Shown here piece by piece: positions 26,820-37,304 of a DNA stretch of 64,000 nt. This DNA is from Phocoena phocoena. Taxonomy: Eukaryota > Chordata > Mammalia > Artiodactyla > Phocoenidae. The position numbers were made by a program, and so were the translations under genes. The notes under the pieces were generated by a model that was given only the letters and a program-made list of their open reading frames with translations, made no database searches and was not told where the DNA came from. The first letter of the stretch is position 1. The number at the start of each line of letters is the position of its first letter. Location of the stretch: the NCBI RefSeq assembly GCF_963924675.1, contig NC_089236.1:44052500-44116499 (forward strand). Reading direction: 5' to 3'.

Positions 26820-26825
26820 CACAGC
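26820..26825 (+). repeat. LTR target site duplication, left copy (cacagc)
   Basis: The six bases cacagc precede the LTR and are repeated immediately after it at 28297-28302. Uninterrupted units have a single cacagc followed by atacattg. A 6-bp duplication is typical of class II (ERVK, betaretrovirus-like) integration. Confidence 0.92.
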
Positions 26826-26913
26826 TGTCGGGAGCCGCATAAGAAGTGCCTTTGAGTCTCAGCACGGACGAGACCCATAGTGCCTAGCAAAGCTGGTACT
26901 ATCAGGTACAAAT

Positions 26914-27438
26914 ATGGAGAAGCAAAGCTCTCCTCTGTGTGGTTCCCCTTGTTTTCCCCTGGTTTTGCTTAAAGTGATTTTTATAGGATTACTATTAGTG
27001 TTAGGAATTATTCCCAGTGCCGACGGAGGGTTTAAGGAAAAACCCCAACTTAGGGTAAAACCAAAAAAGACTCCGGCTCCCCCAATGACTACACCCGAAA
27101 TCCCCACTCCCAGGCCAGGACATTGGGTGCAGGGAAACACAACAGGAGCATTTGTGTGGCAAGAGCTTACGTTAGAAGAAAAGCTAGATGAACTATGGCC
27201 CCCCTGGGGAGTAGTAGATATGCTGGGAAATATTTGGGTAAGGTGGCGAGGAGGATTTATGCTACGTTGGGTGTATTCAAAGCTGGATGAAGTAGGCTAC
27301 ATGGCAAGCTTATACAAGTTACATTGCTCTTTGTGCAGAAATGCTTATAAAGGACAAATTATATATTGTAAGTATTTTGCAAAGGAATTTGCTAATAGGT
27401 TTAAGGTAGAATGTCCACCCCCAAAGCCTCCCAAATAA
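26914..27438 (+). CDS. Intact 174-codon reading frame inside the LTR U3, function unknown
   Basis: The ATG at 26914 sits in a strong Kozak context (A at -3, G at +4), and the frame runs to TAA at 27438. Residues about 14-33 form a hydrophobic segment (FPLVLLKVIFIGLLLVLGII) that could be a signal peptide or signal-anchor. A basic, proline-rich stretch follows at about 40-70. There is one N-glycosylation sequon at 75-77 (NTT), a tryptophan-rich region at about 81-119, and four cysteines at 138, 141, 152 and 167, including CSLC. The C-terminus is PPPKPPK. A long frame in U3 of a betaretrovirus-like LTR recalls by position the Sag frame of mouse mammary tumour virus. I do not recognise sequence similarity to Sag or any other family. 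No internal stop is present, which suggests a recent insertion or past selection. It could also be a chance or non-expressed frame. Expression would depend on the LTR or an unseen U3 promoter. Confidence 0.55.
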   Translation: MEKQSSPLCGSPCFPLVLLKVIFIGLLLVLGIIPSADGGFKEKPQLRVKPKKTPAPPMTTPEIPTPRPGHWVQGNTTGAFVWQELTLEEKLDELWPPWGVVDMLGNIWVRWRGGFMLRWVYSKLDEVGYMASLYKLHCSLCRNAYKGQIIYCKYFAKEFANRFKVECPPPKPPK

Positions 27439-27517
27439 TTATAAGGAAAAATGTGCGATGTCTGAAGGATAACGGTGAACGTGTAAAGCCTGTGGGAGAG
27501 AATTTTTATTACTGTAT
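27439..27517 (+). other. U3 spacer between reading frame and 39-bp repeats
   Basis: This is an AT-rich stretch after the stop codon, ending where the first ggg of the 39-bp repeat begins. I see no motif or reading frame in it. Confidence 0.6.
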
Positions 27518-27867
27518 GGGTTTGTAATTGTTAAGAGAAGAATATGCTTAAGTTTTGGGTTTGTAATTGTTAAGAGAAGAATGTGCTTAAGTTTTGGGTT
27601 TATAATTGTTAAGAGAAGGATGTGCTTAAGTTTTGGGTTTGTAATTGTTAAGAGAAGAATGTGCTTGAGTTTTGGGTTTGTAATTGTTAAGAGAAGGATG
27701 TGCTTAAGTTTTGGGTTTGTAATTGTTAAGAGAAGAATGTGCTTAAGTTTTGGGTTTGTAATTGTTAAGAGAAGAATGTGCTTGAGTTTTGGGTTTGTAA
27801 TTGTTAAGAGAAGAATGTACTTAAGTTTTGGGTTTATAATTGTTAAGAGAAGAATGTACTTAAGTTT
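27518..27867 (+). repeat. 39-bp minisatellite in U3, nine copies
   Basis: The unit starts gggtttgtaattgttaag and ends ttaagtttt. Copies start at 27518, 27557, 27596, 27635, 27674, 27713, 27752, 27791 and 27830; the last is one base short. Copies differ at few positions: copies 3 and 5 have aaggatg, copies 4 and 7 have cttgag, copies 8 and 9 have tgtact. Because 39 is divisible by three, the block stays open in one frame and produces a meaningless 13-residue protein repeat. Tandem enhancer repeats in U3 are common in retroviral LTRs, but enhancer function here is inference. Confidence 0.93.
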
Positions 27868-28165
27868 GTACCTTGATTAATGGCCTGATTGAATAGAATG
27901 TGCAAATACAAGAACATCTGCTTTTAAGAAAGGTGAAGAAACCGCAAACAGAATTCCAGACCTAGATGTGACCAAGATTTACCTAACCACAGGGGACAAA
28001 AGAGACCACAGGAGATAAGAAGATTACCTGATCATAAAACCTGCCTAACCTGCTGATATAATCTTTTGATGTAAATGACCTTTGGTTTTACTGTTGTGTA
28101 CCTTTATTTTGTGGCTTTGGTATGAAAACTAGAATGTTAAGATTGAAAGTGAGATTGCCTCACAG
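27868..28165 (+). other. U3 distal region upstream of the TATA box
   Basis: These 298 bp between the minisatellite and the TATA box contain no credible reading frame. An EcoRI site lies at 27951-27956 and an AGAACA half-site near 27911. Steroid-receptor sites occur in some betaretroviral U3 regions, but a lone half-site is not evidence for one. The region probably holds promoter-proximal elements that I cannot identify. Confidence 0.4.
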
Positions 28166-28174
28166 TATAAAAAG
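28166..28174 (+). promoter_or_regulatory. LTR TATA box (tataaaaag)
   Basis: A good TATA match lies 131 bp from the 3' end of the LTR, where the core promoter is expected. Transcription would start about 25-30 bp downstream, near 28195-28205, in the direction of the + strand and into satellite unit M19. Confidence 0.7.
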
Positions 28175-28189
28175 CTTCGGAATTGTAAC

Positions 28190-28195
28190 AATAAA
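28190..28195 (+). terminator. LTR polyadenylation signal (AATAAA)
   Basis: AATAAA begins 24 bp downstream of the first base of the TATA box. A GT/T-rich stretch (gaggtgtcttgcgttctg) follows at about 28218-28235 and could be the downstream element. The tight TATA-AATAAA spacing implies a very short R region, as in several betaretroviruses where the signal lies in U3. Confidence 0.65.
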
Positions 28196-28296
28196 TTGGC
28201 AGATCCTTGCATCCTCTGAGGTGTCTTGCGTTCTGTCCACGCCGACTCCGTCTCCCCTTTGGGAGAAACCTGTTCTGCTGGGGCTGGTCCCCGGCA

Positions 28297-28302
28297 CACA
28301 GC
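28297..28302 (+). repeat. LTR target site duplication, right copy (cacagc)
   Basis: This is identical to 26820-26825. The satellite continues in phase (atacattgctg), so no bases were lost at the insertion. Confidence 0.92.
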
Positions 28303-30399
28303 ATACATTGCTGTTGTTTCTATCAATTCAAAAGAGACACGTGGCCCCTTGTGTTTGCTTGCCTGAATCAGCTTCTCGAAGCACGGGTTTGTGCATCAAG
28401 TGGACTGCCTCAACCAAGGAACGCCCTAGCTACTCCTCTGGGGCCTGTGGCTATTCAGACGCCTGCATTGCCACCGCAAGAACCGGACTGAAATTGCAGT
28501 AAGAACGCAAGGGGACTTTCTTCTGGAGGCACGGTGACTTCAGGCAGGAGGTCCTAGATGGAATGCGAGGCCGAGGGTGCTCTCAGTGCAGGTCAGACTA
28601 GGGTAAGGCGTAAGACCTCAAGGCCTGTGAGACCTGCCAAAATTCTGTTCCTGAACGTGTGGGTGTGATGGTGAAATTAAGCTGCTTCGGTGGAGACTGC
28701 TGTGCGTTTCCCTACCCTCGGCGTAGAGAGAGTTGGTTCCAAAGGGCTACGGGGCTGGATGTTGCTTAGTAGACCTAGGGGGTCCTGGGGTTAGTCTGTG
28801 TTCCAGCCGGGACCAGGGAGCCCACGCGATTTTCCTACGTATCCGGAAAACTCTACTGCCATCAAAGATATGCAGAGCAGAGGCTACGGCCTCATGGAAA
28901 GTGCTGCACACCTCCGTTTCTGCAGGGCAAGTCCGGCCTTAACCTACAGGCATGTGCTCACACTGAGTGTCCCGTTAGCGACACAGCTTTGAAAGATGCT
29001 GACTTTCTCCTCGAGCTGAGTGACTTCAGGTACGAGGTCCGCGAAGTATGCAAAGCAGAGTGTTTTCTCTTGGCAGCTCACACAAGGGCGGCAACCGGTA
29101 TTTCCTGGGTGCTTCGGACACACCAGAAATCGTGTCCTGAAGCTGTTTGAGGGCTCTGGAAATAGAGCTCTCTTCAAGGAACGCGCAGTGTGTTTCCCAC
29201 CACTCGGCACGCACGGAGGGCATCGGAGGGGAAGACCACTGGGCGTCGATGTTGCTCAGCTGGTCCACCGGGGTTTGGAGAAGCTCACTGACAATGGAGG
29301 AAAATGGATGCAAACCAGAGGGGCCTACGATTCCTCAGAAGGGTACTTCCCTGAAAGTAAAGGCGAAGAGCTACTAAGAACTCGTGGAAACAGCTGCATG
29401 CCTCCCTTTCTGCCCGGCTTCTCAGGGCCTAACCTGGAGGCAAGTTCTCACGTTGAGTTTCTCTTGACTTCTAGAGCTTGTCAGGCTGACCACCACGGCG
29501 GCCATGGAAGCACCTGGTTTAGACCGACCCAACTCAGTTTCTTCCCAGAAGCATTCCTACAGGGTTCCCAGTCCTGTCAACAGCAGGGATTTCAGGTAGC
29601 TTCAAGGCACCGTGAATGCAGCCTTCCAAATTGGAAAGCGAGGATGTTTAAATCAGGCCCCCGATTTCATGCGCAAACACAGCATACATTGCTGTTGTTT
29701 CTAACAAGTCAAAAGAGACACATGGCCCCTTGTGTTTGCTTGCCTGAATCAGCTTCTCGAAGCAGGGGGTTGTGCATCAAGTGGACTGCCTCAACCAAGG
29801 AACGCCCTAGCTACTCCTCTGTGGCCTCTTGCTATTAAGAAGCCTGCATTGCCACCGAAAGAACCGGACTGAAATTGCAGTAAGAACGCAAGGGGACTTT
29901 CTTCTGGAGGCACGGTGACTTCAGGCAGGAGGTCCTAGATGGAATGCGAGGCCGAGGGTCCTCTCAGTGCAGGTCAGACTAGGGCAAGGCCTAAGACCTC
30001 AAGGCCTGTGAAACGTGCCAAAATTCTGTTCGTGAACATGTGCGTGTGATGGGGAAATTAAGCTGCTTCGGTGGAGACTGCTGTGCGTTTCCCTACCCTC
30101 GGCGTAGAGAGAGTTGGTTCCAAAGGGCTACGGGGCTGGATGTTGCTTAGTAGACCTAGGGGTCCTGGGGTTAGTCTGTGTTCCAGCCGAGAACAGGGAG
30201 CCCACGCGATTTTCCTACGTGTCCGGAAAACTCTACTGCCATAAAAGATATGCAGAGCAGAGGCTACGGCCTCATGGAAAGTGCTGCATGCCTTCGTTTC
30301 TACAGGGCAAGTCCGGCCTTAACCTACAGGCATGTGCTCACACTGAGTGTCCCGTTAGCGACACAGCTTTGAAAGATGCTGACTTTCTCCTCGAGCTGA

Positions 30400-33300
30400 G
30401 TGACTTCAGGTAAGAGGTCTGCGAAGTATGCAAAGCAGAGTGTTTTCTCTTGGCAGCTCACACAAACGCGGCAACCGGTATTTCCTGGGCGCTTCGGACA
30501 CACCAGAAATCGTGTCCTGAAGCTGTTTGAGGGCTCTGGAAATAGAGCTGTCCTCAAGGAACGCGCAGTGTGTTGCCCATCACTCGGCACGCACGGAGGG
30601 CATTGGAGGGGAAGACCACTGGGCCTCGATGTTGCTCAGCTGGTCCACCGGGGTCTGGAGATGCTCACTGACAATGGAGGAAAATGGATGCAAACCAGAG
30701 GGGCCTACGAGTCCTCAGAAGGGTACTTCCCTGAAAATAAAGGCGAAGAGCTACTAAGAACTCCTGGAAACAGCTGCATGCCTCCCTTTCTGCCCGACTA
30801 CTCAGGGCCTAACCTGGAGGCAAGTTCTCACGTTGAGTTTCTCTTGACTTCTAGAGCTTGTCAGGCTGACCACCACGGCGGCCATGGAAGCACCTGGTTT
30901 AGACCGAGCAAACTCAGTTTCTTCCCAGAAGCATTCCTACAGGGTTCCCAGGCCTGTCAACAGCAGGGATTTCAGGTAGCTTCAAGGCACCGTGAATGCA
31001 GCCTTCCAAATTGGAAAGCGAGGATGTTTAAATCAGGCCCCCGATTTCAGACTCAAACACAGCATACATTGCTGTTGTTTCTAACAAGTCAAAAGAGACA
31101 CATGGCCCCTTGTGTTTGCTTGCCTGAATCAGCTTCTCGAAGCAGGGGGTTGTGCATCAAGTGGACTGCCTCAACCAAGGAACGCCCTAGCTACTCCTCT
31201 GGGGCCTGTTGCTATTCAGAAGCCTGCATTGCCACCGCAAGAAGCAGACTGAAATTGCAGTAAGAACGAAAGGGGACTTTCTTCTGGAGGCACGGTGACT
31301 TCAGGCAGGAGGTCCTAGATGAAATGCGAGGCCGAGGGAGCTCTCAGTGCAGGTCAGACTAGGGCAAGGCGTAAGACCTCAAGGCCTTTGAGACCTGCCA
31401 AAATTCTGTTCCTGAACGTGTGGGTGTGATGGTGAAATTAAGCTGCTTCGGTGGAGACTGCTGTGCGTTTCCCTACCCTCGGCGTAGAGAGAGTTGGCTC
31501 CAAAGGGCTACGGGGCTGGATGTTGCTTAGTAGACCTAGGGGGTCCTGGGGTTAGTCTGTGTTCCAGCCGGGACCAGGGAGCCCACTCGATTTTCCTACG
31601 TGTCCGGAAAACTCTACTGCCATAAAAGATATGCAGAGCAGAGGCTACGGCCTCATGGAAAGTGCTGCACGCCTCCGTATCTGCAGGGCAAGTCCGGCCT
31701 TAACCTACAGGCATGTGCTCACAGTGAGTGTCCCGTTAGCGACACAGCTTGGAAAGATGCTGACTTTCTCCTCGAGCTGAGTGACTTCAGGTACGAGGTC
31801 CGCGAAGTATGCAAAGCAGAGTGTTTTCTCTTGGCAGCTCACACAAGGGCGGCAACCGGTATTTCCTGGGTGCTTCCGACACACCAGAAATCGTGTCCTG
31901 AAGCTGTTTGAGGGCTCTGGAAATAGAGCTCTCTTCAAGGAACGCGCAGTGTGTTTCCCACCACTCGGCACGCACGGAGGGCATCGGAGGGGAAGACCAC
32001 TGGGCGTCGATGTTGCTCAGCTGGTCCATCGGGGTCTGGAGATGCTCACTGACAATGAAGGAAAATGGATGCAAACCAGAGGGGCCTACGAGTCCTCAGA
32101 AGGGTACTTCCCTGAAAGTAAAGGCGAAGAGCTACTAAGAACTCGTGGAAACAGCTGCATGCCTCCCTTTCTGCCCGGCTTCTCAGGGCCTAACCTGGAG
32201 GCAAGTTCTCACGTTGAGTTTCTCTTGACTTCTAGAGCTTGTCAGGCTGACCACCACGGCGGCCATGGAAGCACCTGGTTTAGACCGAGCAAACTCAGTT
32301 TCTTCCCAGAAGCATTCCTACAGGGTTCCCAGGCCTGTCAACAGCAGGGATTTCAGGTAGCTTCAAGGCACCGTGAATGCAGCCTTCCAAATTGGAAAGC
32401 GAGGATGTTTAAATCAGGCCCCCGATTTCATGGGCAAACACAGCATACATTGATGTTGTTTCTATCAATTCAAAAGAGACACGTGGCCCCTTGTGTTTGC
32501 TTGCCTGAATCAGCTTCTAGAAGCACGGGTTTGTGCATCAAGTGGACTGCCTCAACCAAGGAACGCCCTAGCTACTCCTCTGGGGCCTGTGGCTATTCAG
32601 ACGCCTGCATTGCCACCGCAAGAACCGGACTGAAATTGCAGTAAGAACGCAAGGGGACTTTCTTCTGGAGGCACGGTGACTTCAGGCAGGAGGTCCTAGA
32701 TGGAATGCGAGGCCGAGGGTGCTCTCAGTGCAGGTCAGACTAGGGTAAGGCGTAAGACCTCAAGGCCTGTGAGACCTGCCAAAATTCTGTTCCTGAACGT
32801 GTGGGTGTGATGGGGATATTAAGCTGCTTCGGTGGAGACTGCTGTGCGTTTCCCTACCCTCGGCGTAGAGAGAGTTGGTTCCAAAGGGCTACGGGGCTGG
32901 ATGTTGCTTAGTAGACCTAGGGGGTCCTGGGGTTAGTCTGTGTTCCAGCCGGGACCAGGGAGCCCACGCGATTTTCCTACGTATCCGGAAAACTCTACTG
33001 CCATCAAAGATATGCAGAGCAGAGGCTACGGCCTCATGGAAAGTGCTGCACACCTCCGTTTCTGCAGGGCAAGTCCGGCCTTAACCTACAGGCATGTGCT
33101 CACACTGAGTGTCCCGTTAGCGACACAGCTTTGAAAGATGCTGACTTTCTCCTCGAGCTGAGTGACTTCAGGTACGAGGTCCGCGAAGTATGCAAAGCAG
33201 AGTGTTTTCTCTTGGCAGCTCACACAAGGGCGGCAACCGGTATTTCCTGGGTGCTTCGGACACACCAGAAATCGTGTCCTGAAGCTGTTTGAGGGCTCTG

Positions 33301-34542
33301 GAAATAGAGCTCTCTTCAAGGAACGCGCAGTGTGTTTCCCACCACTCGGCACGCACGGAGGGCATCGGAGGGGAAGACCACTGGGCGTCGATGTTGCTCA
33401 GCTGGTCCACCGGGGTTTGGAGAAGCTCACTGACAATGGAGGAAAATGGATGCAAACCAGAGGGGCCTACGATTCCTCAGAAGGGTACTTCCCTGAAAGT
33501 AAAGGCGAAGAGCTACTAAGAACTCGTGGAAACAGCTGCATGCCTCCCTTTCTGCCCGGCTTCTCAGGGCCTAACCTGGAGGCAAGTTCTCACGTTGAGT
33601 TTCTCTTGACTTCTAGAGCTTGTCAGGCTGACCACCACGGCGGCCATGGAAGCACCTGGTTTAGACCGACCAAACTCAGTTTCTTCCCAGAAGCATTCCT
33701 ACAGGGTTCCCAGGCCTGTCAACACAAGGGATTTCAGGTAGCTTCAAGGCACCGTGAATGCAGCCTTCCAAATCGGAATGCGAGGATGTTTAAATCAGGC
33801 CCCCGATTTCATGCGCAAACACAGCATATATTGCTGTGGTTTCTAACAAGTCAAAAGAGACACATGACCCCTTGTGTTTGCTTGCCTGAATCAGCTTCTC
33901 GAAGCAGGGGGTTGTGCATCAAGTGGACTGCCTCAACCAAGGAACGCCCTAGCTACTCCTCTGGGGCCTGTTGCTATTCAGAAGCCTGCATTGCCACCGC
34001 AAGAAGCAGACTGAAATTGCAGTAAGAACGAAAGGGGACTTTCTTCTGGAGGCACGGTGACTTCAGGCAGGAGGTCCTAGATGAAATGCGAGGCCGAGGG
34101 AGCTCTCAGTGCAGGTCAGACTAGGGCAAGGCGTAAGACCTCAAGGCCTTTGAGACCTGCCAAAATTCTGTTCCTGAACGTGTGGGTGTGATGGTGAAAT
34201 TAAGCTGCTTCGGTGGAGACTGCTGTGCGTTTCCCTACCCTCGGCGTAGAGAGAGTTGGCTCCAAAGGGCTACGGGGCTGGATGTTGCTTAGTAGACCTA
34301 GGGGGTCCTGGGGTTAGTCTGTGTTCTAGCCGGGACCAGGGAGCCCACGCGATTTTGCTATGTGTCCGGAAAACTCTACTGCCATAAAAGATATGCAGAG
34401 CAGAGGCTACAGCCTCATGGAAAGTGCTGCACACCTCCGTTTCTGCAGGGCAAGTCCGGCCTTAACCTACAGGCATGTGCTCACACTGAGTGTCCCGTTA
34501 GCGACACAGCTTTGAAAGATGCTGACTTTCTCCTCTAGCTGA
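30400..34542. repeat. Three-unit block M21-M23 (LTR-free copy of M18-M20)
   Basis: Units are M21 30400-31780, M22 31781-33161 and M23 33162-34542. They carry the markers of M18-M20 in the same order. M22 retains the rare atcaattcaaaag/acacgtggcc segment that flanks the LTR in M19 and has the uninterrupted target at 32439-32444 (cacagc followed by atacattg). It is therefore an empty-site paralogue. M23 differs from M20 mainly in its last third (aacacaaggg, aatcggaatgcg). Confidence 0.85.
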
Positions 34543-37304
34543 GTGACTTCAGGTACGAGGTCCGCGAAGTATGCAAAGCAGAGTGTTTTCTCTTGGCAGC
34601 TCACACAAGGGCGGCAACCGGTATTTCCTGGGTGCTTCGGACACACCAGAAATCGTGCCCTGAAGCTGTTTGAGGGCTCTGGAAATAGAGCTCTCTTCAA
34701 GGAACGCGCAGTGTGTTTCCCACCATTCGGCACGCACGGAGGGCATCGGAGGGGAAGACCACTGGGCGTCGATGTTGCTCAGCTGGTCCACCGGTGTCTG
34801 GAGATGCTCACTGACAATGGAGGAAAATGGATGCAAACCAGAGGGGCCTACGAGTCCTCAGAAGGGTACTTCCCTGAAAGTAAAGGCAAAGAGCTACTAA
34901 GAACTCGTGGAAACAGCTGCATGCCTCCCTTTCTGCCCGGCTTCTCAGGGCCTAACCTGGAGGCAAGTTCTCACGTTGAGTTTCTCTTGACTTCTAGAGC
35001 TTGTCAGGCTGACCACCACGGCGGCCATGGAAGCACCTGGTTTAGACCGACCCAACTCAGTTTCTTCCCAGAAGCATTCCTACAGGGTTCCCAGTCCTGT
35101 CAACAGCAGGGATTTCAGGTAGCTTCAAGGCACCGTGAATGCAGCCTTCCAAATTGGAAAGCGAGGATGTTTAAATCAGGCCCCCGATTTCATGCGCAAA
35201 CACAGCATACATTGCTGTTGTTTCTAACAAGTTAAAAGAGACACATGGCCCCTTGTGTTTGCTTGCCTGAATCAGCTTCTCGAAGCAGGGGGTTGTGCAT
35301 CAAGTGGACTGCCTCAACCAAGGAACGCCCTAGCTACTCCTCTGTGGCCTCTTGCTATTAAGAAGCCTGCATTGCCACTGAAAGAACCGGACTGAAATTG
35401 CAGTAAGAACGCAAGGGGACTTTCTTCTGGAGGCACGGTGACTTCAGGCAGGAGGTCCTAGATGAAATGCGAGGCCGAGGGTGCTCTCAGTGCAGGTCAG
35501 ACTAGGGCAAGGCGTAAGACCTCAAGGCCTGTGAGACCTGCCAAAATTCTGTTCCTGAACGTGTGGGTGTGATGGTGAAATTAAGCTGCTTCGGTGGAGA
35601 CTGCTGTGCGTTTCCCTACCCTCGGCGTAGAGAGAGTTGGTTCCAAAGGGCTACGGGGCTGGATGTTGCTAAGGAGACCTAGGGGGTCCTGGGGTTAGTC
35701 TGTGTTCCAGCCGGGACCAGGGAGCCCACTCGATTTTCCTACGTGTCCGGAAAACTCTACTGCCATAAAAGATATGCAGAGCAGAGGCTACGGCCTCATG
35801 GAAAGTGCTGCACGCCTCCGTATCTGCAGGGCAAGTCCGGCCTTAACCTACAGGCATGTGCTCACACTGAGTGTCCCGTTAGCGACACAGCTTTGAAAGA
35901 TGCTGACTTTCTCCTCGAGCTGAGTGACTTCAGGTACGAGGTCCGCGAAGTATGCAAAGCAGAGTGTTTTCTCTTGGCAGCTCACACAAGGGCGGCAACC
36001 GGTATTTCCTGGGTGCTTCGGACACACCAGAAATCGTGTCCTGAAGCTGTTTGAGGGCTCTGGAAATAGAGCTCTCTTCAAGGAACGCGCAGTGTGTTTC
36101 CCACCACTCGGCACGCACGGAGGGCATCGGAGGGGAAGACCACTGGGCGTCGATGTTGCTCAGCTGGTCCACCGGGGTCTGGAGATACTCACTGACAATG
36201 GAGGAAAATGGATGCAAACCAGAGGGGCCTACGAGTCCTCAGAAGGGTACTTCCCTGAAAGTAAAGGCAAAGAGCTACTAAGAACTCGTGGAAACAGCTG
36301 CATGCCTCCCTTTCTGCCCGGCTTCTCAGGGCCTAACCTGGATGCAAGTTCTCACGTTGAGTTTCTCTTGACTTCTAGAGCTTGTCAGGCTGACCACCAC
36401 GGCGGCCATGGAAGCACCTGGTTTAGACCGACCAAACTCAGTTTCTTCCCAGAAGCATTCCTACAGGGTTCCCAGTCCTGTCAACAGCAGGGATATCAGG
36501 TAGCTTCAAGGCACCGTGAATGCAGCCTTCCAAATTGGAAAGCGAGGATGTTTAAATCAGGCCCCCGATTTCAGGCGCAAACACAGCATACATTGCTGTT
36601 GTTTCTAACAAGTCAAAAGAGACACATGGCCCCTTGTGTTTGCTTGCCTGAATCAGCTTCTCGAAGCAGGGGGTTGTCCATCAAGTGGACTGCCTCAACC
36701 AAGGAACGCCCTAGCTACTCCTCTGGGGCCTGTGGCTATTCAGAAGCCTGCATTGCCACCGCAAGGACCGGACTGGAATTGCAGTAAGAACGCAAGGGGA
36801 CTTTCTTCTGGAGGCACGGTGACTTCAGGCAGGAGGTCCTAGATGGAATGCGAGGCCGAGGGTGCTCTCAGTGCAGGTCAGACTACGGCAAGGCGTAAGA
36901 CCTCAAGGCCTGTGAGTCGTGCCAAAATTCTGTTCGTGAACGTGTGGGTGTGATGGGGAAATTAAGCTGCTTCGGTGGAGACTGCTGTGCGTTTCCCTAC
37001 CCTCGGCGTAGAGAGAGTTGGTTCCAAAGGGCTACGGGGCTGGATGTTGCTTAGTAGACCTAGGGGGTCCTGGGGTTAGTCTGTGTTCCAGCCGGGACCC
37101 GGGAGCCCACGCGATTTTCCTAGGTGTCCGGAAAACTCTACTGCCATAAAAGATATGCAGAGCAGAGGCTACAGCCTCATGGAAAGTGCTGCACGCCTCC
37201 GTTTCTGCAGGGCAAGTCCGGCCTTAACCTACAGGCATGTGCTCACACTGAGTGTCCCGTTAGCGACACAGCTTGGAAAGATGCTGAATTTCTCCTCGAG
37301 CTGA
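34543..37304. repeat. Units M24-M25
   Basis: Units are M24 34543-35923 and M25 35924-37304. M24 shares its last part with M20 (cctcttgctattaagaag). Both carry aaaggcaaagagc and cccagtcctgtc. The segment before M25 has the cccactcgatt and cgtatctgcagg markers of the M19/M22 type. M25 has a private ggatatcagg. Confidence 0.75.

Larger units (their letters stand above)
1..26825. repeat. Satellite array, left arm (about 1,380-bp unit, head-to-tail)
   Basis: Direct reading shows the same unit of about 1,380 bp repeated in one orientation without spacer. Landmarks fall at 1296, 2676, 4057, 5437, 6848, 8224, 9604, 10985, 12365, 13745, 15126, 16507, 17888, 19265, 20644, 22022, 23402, 24782 and 26162. 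Units differ mainly by scattered substitutions and 1-4-bp indels. The consensus carries one SacI (GAGCTC), one NcoI (CCATGG), one XbaI (TCTAGA) and one PstI (CTGCAG) site per unit, with occasional extra sites. CpG is frequent: I count 15 between 1296 and 1527. Unit length and composition fit the bovid satellite I (1.715-type) class, normally pericentromeric and methylated. The repeat itself is certain; the family name is inference from length and the LTR association. No protein function is assigned. Confidence 0.96.
26826..28296 (+). mobile_element. Solo LTR of a class II (ERVK-like) endogenous retrovirus
   Basis: The 1,471-bp element begins TGTCGGGAGC and ends GTCCCCGGCA. The ends form an imperfect inverted repeat with TG...CA termini and are flanked by a perfect 6-bp duplication, cacagc. 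No gag, pol or env and no second LTR are present, so this is a solo LTR left by recombination between two LTRs. Visible parts are a U3 reading frame (26914-27438), nine 39-bp repeats (27518-27867), a TATA box (28166), AATAAA (28190) and a short R/U5 tail rich in T and C. It is more AT-rich than the satellite. Its nature is clear from structure. The likely repeat name (a ruminant ERVK LTR such as the BTLTR1 group, as in the LTR insertion described in cattle 1.711b satellite) is from memory and unverified. Confidence 0.9.
24782..30399. repeat. Three-unit block M18-M20, interrupted by the LTR in M19
   Basis: Units are M18 24782-26161, M19 26162-29019 and M20 29020-30399. M19 spans 2,858 bp, which is 1,381 bp of satellite plus 1,471 bp of LTR and 6 bp of target duplication. 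Markers are aaacgcggcaacc in M18, gcttccgacac and (after the LTR) atcaattcaaaag with acacgtggcc in M19, and tttggagaagctc with acgattcctcag in M20. All recur in the same order in M21-M23 at 4,141-4,142 bp once the LTR is subtracted. M20 ends with a distinctive cctcttgctattaag segment shared with M24 and M33. Confidence 0.85.

Noticed and set aside
26859..27140. Reverse-strand frame in the LTR
   Set aside because: It lies opposite the forward U3 frame and shows no features of its own.
27581..27880. 99-codon frame with a 13-residue repeat
   Set aside because: It is a by-product of nine 39-bp DNA repeats, whose length is divisible by three.
27911..27917. AGAACA and TGTTCT half-sites in the LTR as glucocorticoid response elements
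   Set aside because: They are isolated half-sites far apart; a paired element is not seen.
28297..28330. Possible retroviral primer binding site or internal proviral sequence after the LTR
   Set aside because: Satellite sequence begins directly after the target duplication, so there is no internal region.
28122..28502. Frame crossing from the LTR into the satellite
   Set aside because: It is a chance fusion across the insertion boundary and differs from both neighbours' frames. The same applies to 26162-26842, which ends shortly inside the LTR.
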